Part shown: piece after piece, positions 34,395-46,741 of the stretch
Numbering within the stretch: the first letter of the stretch is position 1
Layout of the letters: the number at the start of each line of letters is the position of its first letter
Assembly: GCA_029249445.1 (NCBI GenBank)
Contig: JAQWHI010000018.1
Coordinates: 310,001-374,000 of the forward strand
Direction: 5' to 3'
Length of the DNA: 64,000 bases
Source: Crocinitomicaceae bacterium
GTDB taxonomy: Bacteria > Bacteroidota > Bacteroidia > Flavobacteriales_D > Crocinitomicaceae
Notes under the pieces: model-generated
What the model saw: the letters and a program-made list of their open reading frames with translations, nothing else
Database searches by the model: none
What the model was told of the DNA's origin: nothing
Program-made: the position numbers and the translations under genes

Positions 34395-35327
34395 TTATCG
34401 AATTCTAAGGTTCCTTCCAATCTGTAATATAGTCGTTGGACGAATACCATTGAGTTGACAAAGTCGTGAGACAGTAGTTCGATTGCGTGAAGCAATCGCC
34501 CCTAGTGTATCTCCTGATCTCACCCGGTAATACTTCCTGTTTGCCGAGGAGGTAGCAGAGCTAACTGAGGAATGGCCACCCGGTCGGAACAACCCTCTAT
34601 GGACCAATAAATTTTCATCTCGAACTACTCCCTTTTTAAAATCAATAATTTTTTCAGCGTTCATCGGTATATCATAAAAGCGTACTTCAAAATGTAAATG
34701 CGAACCATACGAGTGTCCAGTATTTCCACCCAACCCAATCGGATCCCCTGGCTTCACTTCCTGATCAGGAACAACCAAATGCTTTTCTAAATGAGCATAA
34801 AATGTTTCTAATCCATTGTGGTGTCGAATAATCACTAGATTACCAAAGCCACTTTTATTGTATTTCGCATAGCGTATTTTACCTCCCCATGCAGCACGAA
34901 CAGTATCCCCTGTTACTAAATCGATGTCAGTCCCATTGTGATTACGACCTCTTCTCCAACCAAAATGAGACGTCACCCTTCCTTCAACAGGCATATGAAA
35001 AAGTCCATCTAAACTGTCACTTTCATAATCCTCCAGACAAAGCCAAATGGTATCTTTTAGTTTGTTTACGTCATTGTGGAGGTTCGAAGTATAACAAACA
35101 TCATGATCCCAAGATTGAACATAATTCAAATTTGAATCACAATCAACTTGATCATACATATATTGATTCATGATACCATCAAAATTGAGATCTTCTAGAT
35201 AAGCCCATGTTCTATTTGCAAAAACAACCATATCTCCATTCGCTGTATGCAGCGTATCGATAATCTCTTTCTGCGAAAAAACAGAAGACATACTCATAGC
35301 ACAACATATAATTAACAGAAATTTCAT
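34395..35327 (-). CDS. M23 family peptidase with C-terminal LysM
   Basis: A 310-aa exported protein (signal peptide 1-18). The LytM/M23 domain (about 108-225) has zinc ligands His130 and Asp134 in HNGTDID and His212 in GSHLHFEV, plus His179 in YAHLEKH, so it should be an active peptidoglycan DD-endopeptidase. A LysM repeat (about 266-309, RVRSGDTLGAIASRNRTT) binds the wall. It has its own promoter. Confidence 0.9.
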   Translation of the reverse strand: MKFLLIICCAMSMSSVFSQKEIIDTLHTANGDMVVFANRTWAYLEDLNFDGIMNQYMYDQVDCDSNLNYVQSWDHDVCYTSNLHNDVNKLKDTIWLCLEDYESDSLDGLFHMPVEGRVTSHFGWRRGRNHNGTDIDLVTGDTVRAAWGGKIRYAKYNKSGFGNLVIIRHHNGLETFYAHLEKHLVVPDQEVKPGDPIGLGGNTGHSYGSHLHFEVRFYDIPMNAEKIIDFKKGVVRDENLLVHRGLFRPGGHSSVSSATSSANRKYYRVRSGDTLGAIASRNRTTVSRLCQLNGIRPTTILQIGRNLRIR

Positions 35328-35372
35328 ATTCTTATTTTTCTAACTTTTACCAATCCAGAATGAACCCATCTG

Positions 35373-35404
35373 CAAAAGTAAAAAATGTGTTTATTTATCT
35401 TCAA
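35373..35404 (-). promoter_or_regulatory. Promoter for the M23/LysM peptidase gene
   Basis: Minus strand: TTG at 35404-35402, 21 bp, TACTTTTG at 35380-35373, an exact TAnnTTTG. It overlaps the end of the upstream FKBP gene. Confidence 0.5.
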
Positions 35405-36254
35405 TATCCATGACCCATATTCGATAAAGTAAATCTTCATTTGGTTTAACCAAATCCTTAAAGCCCTTAACGCCATAGGCTTCACTACTCGGAACGTGAA
35501 CCAACATCAGATCAGACCTTTTCGCACCTAACAATGCCTTCTTTAGTCCAGGAGTCAATCCTTCATCTTTCCATTCATAAGAAATTGGGCGTCCAACATT
35601 TTCAGTATTGTAGTAGCGTGGATTTGATGTTGAGGATACCCAGCTATGAAAAATAATTTTTTTACCCTTATTGAACCTATTGGTATTTGCTAGTTCCTCC
35701 CTCATCAACCAAACCCGTGTTCCTCCTTCGAGCGTTCTCCCTGGCTCCTTCTTACTTAAACACTTAATATTCAGTATATTATTTGCATTTGGAGGGATTA
35801 ATCCCTTTATCCCTTTTTCTCCTCTTGCCAATTCGGATGGAATAAAAATTTCAGCGTGATCCCCGACTCGCATTTCATTAAGTGCCAAGTCCCAACCTTC
35901 TGTTTGCATATTAAATCCAACCATAAACGGAAAGCTTTTGTGTTTCAAAAGATGATTTCCATCTACAATTTTCCCATCTTCTAGACTGACCTTGTAATCA
36001 ATTTCAACCATATCACCATCCTGAATATCGACACCATTTCCATGCGTAAACCATTTGATTTCGATTCCATTCGTAAGCACCTTTTTATCAATAACAGGTG
36101 GTTCGGACTTGTCCGACTTCAAGGTATCGCTGCTTGTTTTCGACGATGGTGCCCCTACTACATCCTCTGAATTCTCAGTTGAGACATCTTTAACCGCTGA
36201 AATCTCACATGAAACAATTGAAAGGATTAAAGTAATTATTAGAATATTCCTCAT
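35391..36254 (-). CDS. Lipoprotein with two FKBP-type peptidyl-prolyl isomerase domains
   Basis: A 287-aa protein with a lipobox (LILSIVSCE, Cys16). A first FKBP-like domain spans about 65-165 (VEIDYKVSLEDGKIVDGNHL, WDLALNEMRVGDHAEIFIPSELA) and a second, more degenerate one spans about 185-285 (GLTPGLKKALLGAKRSDLMLVHVPSSEAYG). It probably assists folding of envelope proteins. It overlaps the next FKBP gene upstream by 4 bp; the pair is the tail of the prmC-ligA-dapA-nrnA operon. Confidence 0.85.
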   Translation of the reverse strand: MRNILIITLILSIVSCEISAVKDVSTENSEDVVGAPSSKTSSDTLKSDKSEPPVIDKKVLTNGIEIKWFTHGNGVDIQDGDMVEIDYKVSLEDGKIVDGNHLLKHKSFPFMVGFNMQTEGWDLALNEMRVGDHAEIFIPSELARGEKGIKGLIPPNANNILNIKCLSKKEPGRTLEGGTRVWLMREELANTNRFNKGKKIIFHSWVSSTSNPRYYNTENVGRPISYEWKDEGLTPGLKKALLGAKRSDLMLVHVPSSEAYGVKGFKDLVKPNEDLLYRIWVMDIEDK

Positions 36255-36769
36255 TTCGTTTTTCCTAAAAGTGTCAAATCAATAACCAGTGTTCTTAATG
36301 GCGGAATTTTATTTAAATCCCCGAGCAAGCCATGCGCAATGTGACTTGGAATTATAAACTTTGCCCGATCTCCTGTGCTTAATAATTTAATAGCCTCCTG
36401 AAGCCCTGATTCGACCTCGCTTTGACCCACTAGAACTTCTTTGTATTCATCGTCAGCCGTTGCATAGCATTTCGTACCGTCTAACAGCTCAACGGAATAT
36501 TCAACTTCGGCCACATCCCCTGAATATATAGAGTCACCTGAACTTGATTCGTAAATCCAATAGCGTAAACCACTTCCTGTTTTTTGCATCTGCCATTTCG
36601 GGCGCATCTCTAGATATAAATCAATATTTACTTCCTCTTTTTGAGCAATATTTTTATTCAACACAGAAGAATTTCTGTTATTCCAATTGCCCCCAGGGCT
36701 CACAAGTACTTCATCATCTGAACAGGATAAAAACGACATTCCAATTGATATGTAAAGCCACGCTCTCAC
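36251..36769 (-). CDS. FKBP-type peptidyl-prolyl isomerase lipoprotein (GldI-like position)
   Basis: A 172-aa lipoprotein (IGMSFLSCSD, Cys16) with one FKBP domain (about 70-170): DVAEVEYSVELLDGTKCY, then GLQEAIKLLSTGDRAKFIIPSHIAHGLLG and a final LRTLVIDLTLL. In Flavobacterium the gliding/T9SS lipoprotein GldI is an FKBP protein encoded next to an nrnA-type DHH gene, and the arrangement here is the same, so a GldI-like role is possible. It overlaps nrnA by one base and the double-FKBP gene by four. Confidence 0.83.
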   Translation of the reverse strand: MRAWLYISIGMSFLSCSDDEVLVSPGGNWNNRNSSVLNKNIAQKEEVNIDLYLEMRPKWQMQKTGSGLRYWIYESSSGDSIYSGDVAEVEYSVELLDGTKCYATADDEYKEVLVGQSEVESGLQEAIKLLSTGDRAKFIIPSHIAHGLLGDLNKIPPLRTLVIDLTLLGKTK

Positions 36770-37761
36770 TAAAAATAATTGATTAAAACCGATTTTAATT
36801 TTTCTATTGTTTCATCCATTTCTAAATAACTAACTCCTCCGGCTGCATACTTATGCCCTCCGCCGTCGAAGTGGTCGGATGCTATACCATTTACAGGTGC
36901 ACCTTTGGATCTGAAAGACATTTTTACCGCTGAGTTAGTTTCTTTTAGGAATACTGCAGACTCAACACCTCGAACAGAAAGTGCGACATTTACGAGTCCT
37001 TCGGTATCGCCTTTTACGAAATTAAAACGCTCGAGTTCTTCCATTGTTAAGGATAAAATGGCGACTTTTCGTTCAGGAACAATTTCTAATTTTTCAGCAA
37101 TGGCGTACCCTCTTAACTTGAGTTTGTCGATTCGGTTACCATCAAATGTTTCTTCATGGACCTTCGAATGATCCAAGCCAGTATTCAATAATTTCGCGAC
37201 GATCTCATGCGTGCGAGGTGTAACTGAGTTGAATCGAAAAGAACCTGTGTCAGTCATTATGCCTAAATAAATTGGTTCTGCAACCAAAGAAGATATAAGG
37301 TGTAGGTTGTTCGAAGAATCGATCAACTCAAAGATCAATTGAGCCGTTGAACAAGAAGTTGGTTCCGAAACCGATATATCTGCGAAGTCTTCTGGGTTCA
37401 AATGATGATCGATCATAATCTTTTGTCCTGAAGCCTGATCAAATACTTCCCCCATACCATTACCAAGACGGCTTAGAGCATTGTAATCTAAAGAAAATAA
37501 CAACTCAGCATTATTTATACACTCAATTACTTTAGTTTCATCTGTTTCGAAATCTAGAATCTTATCTCCTCTTTTTATCCATTCAATAAAATTTGGACAA
37601 GGATCAGGATGACACACGACAGCGTCAAAACCCAACGCTTTGATAAATCGCAATAAAGCCAAAGAACTTCCCATTGAATCACCATCTGGAGATCGATGAC
37701 TCGTGATTACAATATTCTGAGCTGATTCGATTGCTCGAACTATATTTTTCGCTTCTTTCAT
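36769..37761 (-). CDS. nrnA: Bifunctional oligoribonuclease/PAP phosphatase NrnA-like (DHH family)
   Basis: A 330-aa DHH/DHHA1 phosphoesterase. The metal-binding motifs are SHRSPDGDSMGSSLALL (His22, Asp26, Asp28), LDYNALSRLG (Asp92) and MIDHHLNP (118-120). The C-terminal DHHA1 domain ends with GGHKYAAGG. Such enzymes degrade nanoRNA and 3'-phosphoadenosine 5'-phosphate. It overlaps dapA by 4 bp. Confidence 0.9.
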   Translation of the reverse strand: MKEAKNIVRAIESAQNIVITSHRSPDGDSMGSSLALLRFIKALGFDAVVCHPDPCPNFIEWIKRGDKILDFETDETKVIECINNAELLFSLDYNALSRLGNGMGEVFDQASGQKIMIDHHLNPEDFADISVSEPTSCSTAQLIFELIDSSNNLHLISSLVAEPIYLGIMTDTGSFRFNSVTPRTHEIVAKLLNTGLDHSKVHEETFDGNRIDKLKLRGYAIAEKLEIVPERKVAILSLTMEELERFNFVKGDTEGLVNVALSVRGVESAVFLKETNSAVKMSFRSKGAPVNGIASDHFDGGGHKYAAGGVSYLEMDETIEKLKSVLINYF

Positions 37762-38642
37762 TGTGTTAAAATTCGCAGTGTTTCAGCCTCAATCCTTGAT
37801 CTTAATCCTCCGGAAACAGGATATAAAGGCTTTCTCATATGCGACTGAATAATTCCTTGTTTTTCAAGTGCAACTTTAACCCCCCCCGGATTGCCTTCCT
37901 CAAACAACATATCAATCATCGGAAGTAAATCGTAGTGTATTTGTTTCGCTGCGTCAACACTCATGTCCATTGAATAATGAATCATTTGCGCGAATTTTTT
38001 TGGAAATGCATTTGCAACAACAGATATAACTCCCTCAACACCTATACTCATTAATGGCATCGTTATCGCGTCATCTCCAGAAAGAACACCGAAATCCTCC
38101 CCCTTGTGCATTATAATTTCCATAATTTGACCAAAATCACCGGACGCCTCTTTCATCGCAACGATATTTTCGATTTTTGAGAGTTCCAGTGTAGTTGACG
38201 CCAAAACATTTGATCCTGTTCTACTAGGAACATTGTAAAGAACAATAGGTAGTGAAGTGCAAGACGCAATGTGTTTATAATGTGCTATAATTCCCTGCTG
38301 GGTGGGCTTATTGTAGTATGGAGAAACAGATAAAATACCGTCCAATCCATCGGTCGGCAGATTCTGAAGAAGTGTTCCGACCTCTGAAGTATTGTTCCCA
38401 CCAACACCGAAAATAATTTTAAGCCTTCCTCTATTTTCCTCTTGAACTACTTGAAGCACCTTCAATTTCTCATCTTTCGATAAAGTCGGTGCTTCACCTG
38501 TTGTTCCTTGTACAACAAGAAAATCAATTCCATTATCAATTTGGTAATTGACTAAATTTCGCAGCCCAACAAAATCAATTGATAGGTCTGCGTTAAACGG
38601 GGTGACAAGAGCAACACCTGCTCCAACAAACGGATTCTTCAT
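37758..38642 (-). CDS. dapA: 4-hydroxy-tetrahydrodipicolinate synthase
   Basis: A 294-aa TIM-barrel DapA that condenses pyruvate and aspartate semialdehyde. The Schiff-base Lys164 is in VAMKEASGDF, Tyr136 in LYNVPSRTG, and the pyruvate-site GTTGE lies at 46-50. The coding strand has an uninterrupted run of eight G residues (complement of 37880-37887) in the NPGGVKV codons, unusual in this AT-rich DNA; the frame is intact. It abuts the DUF6913-like gene with no gap and overlaps nrnA by 4 bp. Confidence 0.95.
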   Translation of the reverse strand: MKNPFVGAGVALVTPFNADLSIDFVGLRNLVNYQIDNGIDFLVVQGTTGEAPTLSKDEKLKVLQVVQEENRGRLKIIFGVGGNNTSEVGTLLQNLPTDGLDGILSVSPYYNKPTQQGIIAHYKHIASCTSLPIVLYNVPSRTGSNVLASTTLELSKIENIVAMKEASGDFGQIMEIIMHKGEDFGVLSGDDAITMPLMSIGVEGVISVVANAFPKKFAQMIHYSMDMSVDAAKQIHYDLLPMIDMLFEEGNPGGVKVALEKQGIIQSHMRKPLYPVSGGLRSRIEAETLRILTQ

Positions 38643-41981
<3,339 letters not shown>

Positions 41982-42638
41982 CTAATCGGCGCTGTTAACT
42001 CCAAAATAATAGGTGTAACCAAAACCAACAAAAAAGAACTGTGTGGAGGCAGCCAATTCGGATGCATTATAATTAAGGTTTGAATCCAAACCCAATTCTG
42101 TTGGTCGAAAACCATAATTCTGAATGGTATATCCGATATTTAAACGGTATGAATTTCGTCTATCAGCGGCTAGGATCAATCCTAGGGTTGGCTCAATTAA
42201 AATTGCGCCATTTCTAACAGGGCTTATACCCAAAGCCTTATTTATATCTGATACAAAGAAATTCTCATTATATCCGAATTTAATTCCAACGTCTAATGCA
42301 AACTGCTCATTGTAAAATTTATCAAAACCAAATTTCACAAATGCACCAGAACTATGGATCCCCCCTTGAATGATCTCACTAACCGAAAATTCATCAATCA
42401 CAAAATATGTATATTTCGCACCAACACCCACATTAAAATGAGATGGGAATGAGTGTTGGAGGTATACATTTGACGTTACCAAACCTTGCATTATTGCCTT
42501 GAAGGGCATGTTTGCAGCCGCAACTGGCAACCCCAATTCTACGTTAAACGTATACTTAGGGCTTATTGTTTGCGCCTGAATAGAATGAGAAATTCCAATG
42601 ACAAACACAATGTATGAAATAGACTTTCGTATGCTCAT
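41982..42638 (-). CDS. Outer-membrane beta-barrel-like protein
   Basis: I start this at 42638 (218 aa), which gives a proper signal peptide (KSISYIVFVIGISHSIQAQ). An ATG at 42680 would place 14 extra residues before it. The mature part alternates hydrophobic and polar residues with Gly/Tyr-rich turns and ends in VGFGYTYYFGV, typical of an 8-10 strand barrel with an aromatic C-terminal strand. No specific family is recognised. It is the first gene of the prmC-ligA-dapA operon. Confidence 0.78.
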   Translation of the reverse strand: MSIRKSISYIVFVIGISHSIQAQTISPKYTFNVELGLPVAAANMPFKAIMQGLVTSNVYLQHSFPSHFNVGVGAKYTYFVIDEFSVSEIIQGGIHSSGAFVKFGFDKFYNEQFALDVGIKFGYNENFFVSDINKALGISPVRNGAILIEPTLGLILAADRRNSYRLNIGYTIQNYGFRPTELGLDSNLNYNASELAASTQFFFVGFGYTYYFGVNSAD

Positions 42639-42693
42639 AATTACAAACGTACCAATTAAATTTGATTGGAAGCAATACAACCAATAACATCAC

Positions 42694-42701
42694 TATTTTT
42701 G
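42694..42701 (+). promoter_or_regulatory. -7 element for the EamA transporter gene
   Basis: TATTTTTG matches TAnnTTTG exactly and ends 4 bp before the GTG at 42706, so the transcript would be leaderless if that GTG is the start, or have a ~20-nt leader if the ATG at 42727 is used. No TTG sits at 19 bp upstream. Confidence 0.45.
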
Positions 42702-42705
42702 CCCT

Positions 42706-43584
42706 GTGAATAGAGGCGCGTTATATATGTTAGTTTCCGGGTTGTGTTTTATAATGGTAAACACTTTTGTCAAACTTCTCGGACCACAAGAAGTTGAAGG
42801 TTTTAAAGATCTGCAGCACTACCCGGCTCATGAATTGGTTCTAGCAAGATCTATTGTCTCAGTAATCATCAGTTTTTTAGTCATTAAGAAAAAGAAAATA
42901 CCAATTTTCGGCAACAACATTCCATGGTTAATCATTCGTGGACTTTCGGGAATGGTTGCGCTAACAATATTTTTTTCAACCTTACATTATCTTCCAATGG
43001 CTATTGCCGTTGCCGTGCAATACCTTGCCCCTATTTTCACTATCATTTTCGCCATGGTCATCCTAAGAGAGCGCGTAAAGCTTATACAATGGGGGTTCAT
43101 CGCCCTTTCATTTCTTGGTGTAATTCTGATTTTATTCAGTCGAAATGAGACAACCAATGGCGAAATATCACTTTTCTGGCTTGGATTGGGCATCATATCC
43201 GCGACACTTTCTGGATTGGCATACACCGCGATAATGAAATTAAAAGAGACTGATGAACCAATTACAATCGTATTTTACTTCCCAATGGTTTCAATTCCTT
43301 TTATGATCATTTTGTGTTTTTTTGAATTTACAATTCCTCAAGGAATCGAATGGTTGTATTTATTGTTGATTGGCATATTTACTCAACTCGCACAAATTGC
43401 CCTAACCAAGGCGTTGCACTCAGGAAGTGCGGCAAAAATAATTCCAATACAATATCTTGGTGCCATCTATGCATTCTTGATCGGTTACTTCATTTTTATG
43501 GAATCTATAAGCGGAGTAATTGTCCTTGGAATTGTATTGGTTATTTCCGGTGTAACATCAAATGCAATTGTAAGAAAATCATAA
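42706..43584 (+). CDS. EamA/DMT family transporter
   Basis: A 292-aa permease with ten transmembrane helices in two EamA repeats (about 5-140 and 152-290). Conserved features are the first-repeat AVAVQYLAPIFTIIFAMVILRERV and the second-repeat AAKIIPIQYLGAIYAFLIGYFIF. It probably exports a metabolite or amino acid. I keep GTG at 42706 because MNRGALYMLVSG matches the usual start of the family; ATG at 42727 is the alternative. Confidence 0.87.
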   Translation: MNRGALYMLVSGLCFIMVNTFVKLLGPQEVEGFKDLQHYPAHELVLARSIVSVIISFLVIKKKKIPIFGNNIPWLIIRGLSGMVALTIFFSTLHYLPMAIAVAVQYLAPIFTIIFAMVILRERVKLIQWGFIALSFLGVILILFSRNETTNGEISLFWLGLGIISATLSGLAYTAIMKLKETDEPITIVFYFPMVSIPFMIILCFFEFTIPQGIEWLYLLLIGIFTQLAQIALTKALHSGSAAKIIPIQYLGAIYAFLIGYFIFMESISGVIVLGIVLVISGVTSNAIVRKS

Positions 43585-43609
43585 AAACATTATTTCGTAA
43601 TTTTAAACC

Positions 43610-44530
43610 ATGAGTCCAAAAATAGAGAGAGAAAAAATTGCCAACTTTGGAAACCTTGATCTTCTTGCAAAACAAGTCGTTGAAGGATTTATTACCGGAC
43701 TTCACAAAAGTCCATTTCATGGTTTTTCTGTCGAATTTGCTGAGCACAGAATCTACAACAAAGGAGAATCAACAAAACATATTGATTGGAAACTTTTCGG
43801 TAGAACTGAAAAATTATTTACTAAGAAATACGAAGAAGAAACAAATCTACGCTGTCAAATCGTGATTGACTGCTCAAGCTCAATGCTTTTTCCTGTTGGA
43901 GCTCAGCAGACAAAACTGAGTTTTTCGGTTTACGCAGCTGCATCAATTATTGAACTGTTAAAACGACAGAGAGATGCAGTTGGCGTTTCATTATTTACTG
44001 ATAAAATTGACCTCCATACACCAACAAAATCTTCTATTCGTCACCATCGCTATCTGTACAGTGAATTGGAGAAACACTTGATTCAATTCAAAAAGAATGA
44101 ATACAAAACAACTTCAACGGCCCAAACACTCCACGATATCGCAGAGTTGAGCCATCAAAGAAGCCTTATTGTAATCTTCTCTGACTTTTTAGAAAATCCA
44201 GATAATATTGAAGACTTTTTTCAAGCCTTACAGCACCTCAAACACAACAAGCATGAGGTTATTGTCTTTCATACCATTGACAAATTGCGTGAAGTAGATT
44301 TTGAGCTTGATAATAGACCCTACAACCTTGTAGATATGGAGTCAGGAGATGCTATCAAGCTACAACCAAATCAATTCAAAGAGGCTTACACCACGGCAAT
44401 CAGAGCTTACTTTGATTCCATTGCAAATAAGTGTGCCGATTATTCCATTGACTTTATGCCAGCGGACATCAATGAAGGATACGACGAGGTGCTGCTTAAA
44501 TATTTGTTAAAGCGTCAAAAGCTCCACTAA
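43610..44530 (+). CDS. DUF58 protein
   Basis: A 306-aa DUF58 protein of the vWA-associated type: GFSVEFAEHRIYNKGESTKHIDWKLFGRTEKLFTKKYEEE is spread across about 38-78. A vWA-like MIDAS follows in IVIDCSSSMLF (DxSxS), with FSDFLENPD later. DUF58 proteins usually act with a MoxR AAA+ ATPase; none is encoded adjacent here. The 3' end overlaps the convergent DUF4301 gene by 4 bp. Confidence 0.87.
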   Translation: MSPKIEREKIANFGNLDLLAKQVVEGFITGLHKSPFHGFSVEFAEHRIYNKGESTKHIDWKLFGRTEKLFTKKYEEETNLRCQIVIDCSSSMLFPVGAQQTKLSFSVYAAASIIELLKRQRDAVGVSLFTDKIDLHTPTKSSIRHHRYLYSELEKHLIQFKKNEYKTTSTAQTLHDIAELSHQRSLIVIFSDFLENPDNIEDFFQALQHLKHNKHEVIVFHTIDKLREVDFELDNRPYNLVDMESGDAIKLQPNQFKEAYTTAIRAYFDSIANKCADYSIDFMPADINEGYDEVLLKYLLKRQKLH

Positions 44531-45909
44531 TCTTTGTGCGCATTAGATAGTAAGTCAAGTGAAGTTTTAACAGGTGAGAAAACATCAATAGAAACTTCAA
44601 CGAATATAGAGTTCCAATTGCTCATAGAACCATTCCACAGACCAGGAAGTTCAAGATAGTTAATTTCCTCTCCCCGATACATTTTTTTGACAATTATACT
44701 TTTCTTGTCATCTACGTAATCTGTTAAATCCAAAGCTCCTCCATCCAAGTCTGTCTTAGAAATCACCATCAAAACGGGGTTAAAATGGCTACTGTCTCTA
44801 AAGACATTTTTTTGATCTTCAACTTCTGAAATCTCAACTCCCTCAACAATCTGCTTCGTAATTTGATCTTTATCACGAACCCAAAATGGACCTCCACCAG
44901 GCCCTCCCTCATTTTTAACCATTCCACATACCCTTGAAGGACGCGAAATTATCCGCTCTAAATCTGAAGCATCAAACTGCTTTAATTCAGAATCAGAGAG
45001 AAAGTCATACTTACGATTTAATTCATAGATTCCCTCCTTACTATAGGAAGTTCTAAGCTTTCTCAAATCTTTTTTAAACTCAAGCAACAAACCCATCACC
45101 ATCCTCCATGTCGCATTTGAGTGTTCAGACCGCGAATAATGCTGGACATTATCAATGTTTTTTATCAAGACAACATCATCATCAATCAAATTTAAGTTTT
45201 GAATTAAAGCTCCATGACCTGCGGGTCTTCTCAAATAGCCCCCCTCTTCTATCAACTCGTTTTGATCATTATCAAAACAATACGCATCAGTAACGCTTTT
45301 TTGGTTGGAATATGAGACTTTCAACTTACTCTTTTTCAGAGGACTCAATTCATTTATTGAACGTTGAACTATTTCCTCAAACCCTTCTTGAATAGTAAAA
45401 TGTATCTCCCCTCTTTTGAGCATTAAATCATTCGCCTGAGCCACCTGTTCTTGGAACGGATTATAAATTACTCCATCTACAAAATGAAATGGGATTAACC
45501 CCTTAGGGAGATTAGAAAAATTCATCCCGCCACTGCTCAATAAAAAATCAGCAATGTGTTTAGGGTCGTCATCTTTCATTTTTTCTCTTTCATCGGAAGG
45601 TATCAATGAGTAAAATGCAAATTTGCTCAAGTTCTTCACGAATATGTTAATTTCATTTGAATTATGAGGTGTCGATTCATGATTAAACAAAAAGTTAAAC
45701 ATTCTTGAACCTGATCCTGAAGCCGGAATGAAAAATGAAAATCTTGGTTGTTCATCAAAAAACAACTGAATCAAACGATTTTGGTATTCTTCGTCCAATT
45801 TTAATATTCCATTACCAATTGAGCATGCTGAATGTAAATTCACAAACTGTTCTTTTTCAAAAACTTCTATTTTTTGATTATTTATTATTGACTTTTCGTC
45901 TTTGCTCAT
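44527..45909 (-). CDS. DUF4301 protein
   Basis: A 460-aa protein with the nucleotidyltransferase-like entry FFIPASGSGSRMFNFLF (about 59-75), then LPKGLIPFHFVDGVIYNPFQEQVAQA and IHFTIQEGFEEIV, matching DUF4301. Later GGYLRRPAGHGALIQNLN and RVCGMVKNEGGPGGGPFWV are further conserved blocks. The fold resembles sugar-phosphate nucleotidyltransferases, but no activity is proven. It is divergent from the methyltransferase gene at 45940. Confidence 0.85.
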   Translation of the reverse strand: MSKDEKSIINNQKIEVFEKEQFVNLHSACSIGNGILKLDEEYQNRLIQLFFDEQPRFSFFIPASGSGSRMFNFLFNHESTPHNSNEINIFVKNLSKFAFYSLIPSDEREKMKDDDPKHIADFLLSSGGMNFSNLPKGLIPFHFVDGVIYNPFQEQVAQANDLMLKRGEIHFTIQEGFEEIVQRSINELSPLKKSKLKVSYSNQKSVTDAYCFDNDQNELIEEGGYLRRPAGHGALIQNLNLIDDDVVLIKNIDNVQHYSRSEHSNATWRMVMGLLLEFKKDLRKLRTSYSKEGIYELNRKYDFLSDSELKQFDASDLERIISRPSRVCGMVKNEGGPGGGPFWVRDKDQITKQIVEGVEISEVEDQKNVFRDSSHFNPVLMVISKTDLDGGALDLTDYVDDKKSIIVKKMYRGEEINYLELPGLWNGSMSNWNSIFVEVSIDVFSPVKTSLDLLSNAHKD

Positions 45910-45939
45910 ATCTTCGTAGAAGATTGTAATTTGGTAACA

Positions 45940-46707
45940 ATGAATTTAGGGATCGAATATATAAAATATAGATGGAAAGCACTGCGTCGTCATGGTGTTC
46001 ACTCACCTTTTATTTATAATTTAACTGATAAATGTTTTCGAACTCCTTCATCTTCAGCATTAAAAGAAAAACTCAGGCATTTACATTACCAACTTCATGC
46101 GAATAACGAAAAAATAGAAATAACTGATTTTGGTGCAGGATCTCGCAAATTAGGCAAAAACCGTACAATCAAGTCTATTTACAGAACCAGCTCTAGCAAG
46201 GGGAAGTATGGAAAACTACTTTATCAACTCGTCAATTATTTTCGGCCAGAAAACGTTTTAGAATTTGGGACCTCACTTGGGATTGGAACAGTATGTATGG
46301 CATCTGGCAATAAATCATCCACTGTTATCTCTGTTGAGGGCTGCAAAAAAACTCACAATCAGGCAAAGAAAAACATCGAATTACTCGGCATAAAAAATAT
46401 TCAACTTATAAATAAACAGTTTGTAAATTTCGACCCTTCAAAGTATGCCGAACAATTTGATTTGGTTTTCATTGATGGGCACCACGATGGTGATGCATTG
46501 TTACACTACATGAACAAACTTGAACCATTCACCAATAATGAAACCGTATTTGTCTTAGATGACATCCGTTGGAGTGATTCGATGTTTGAAGCCTGGAACA
46601 GTATCGTCAACAATCCCCAATACAGCGTTACAATTGATTTGTTTCGTGTTGGAATTGCTATTCGAAGAACTGAACAGAGAAAAGAACACTTTGTACTTCG
46701 TAATTAA
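45940..46707 (+). CDS. Class I SAM-dependent methyltransferase
   Basis: A 255-aa protein with ATG at 45940 preferred; an in-frame TTG nine bases earlier adds only three residues. The N-terminus (IKYRWKALRRHGVHSPF) is a Bacteroidota subfamily mark. The SAM site is VLEFGTSLGIGTVCMA (about 104-119), with VISVEGC and a DLVFIDGHHDGDALL motif like the O-methyltransferase/methyltransferase-24 group. The substrate is unknown. It is not in an operon. Confidence 0.85.
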   Translation: MNLGIEYIKYRWKALRRHGVHSPFIYNLTDKCFRTPSSSALKEKLRHLHYQLHANNEKIEITDFGAGSRKLGKNRTIKSIYRTSSSKGKYGKLLYQLVNYFRPENVLEFGTSLGIGTVCMASGNKSSTVISVEGCKKTHNQAKKNIELLGIKNIQLINKQFVNFDPSKYAEQFDLVFIDGHHDGDALLHYMNKLEPFTNNETVFVLDDIRWSDSMFEAWNSIVNNPQYSVTIDLFRVGIAIRRTEQRKEHFVLRN

Positions 46708-46741
46708 TAAGATTTCCATTGAAAAATATGTAGAATAAGGG

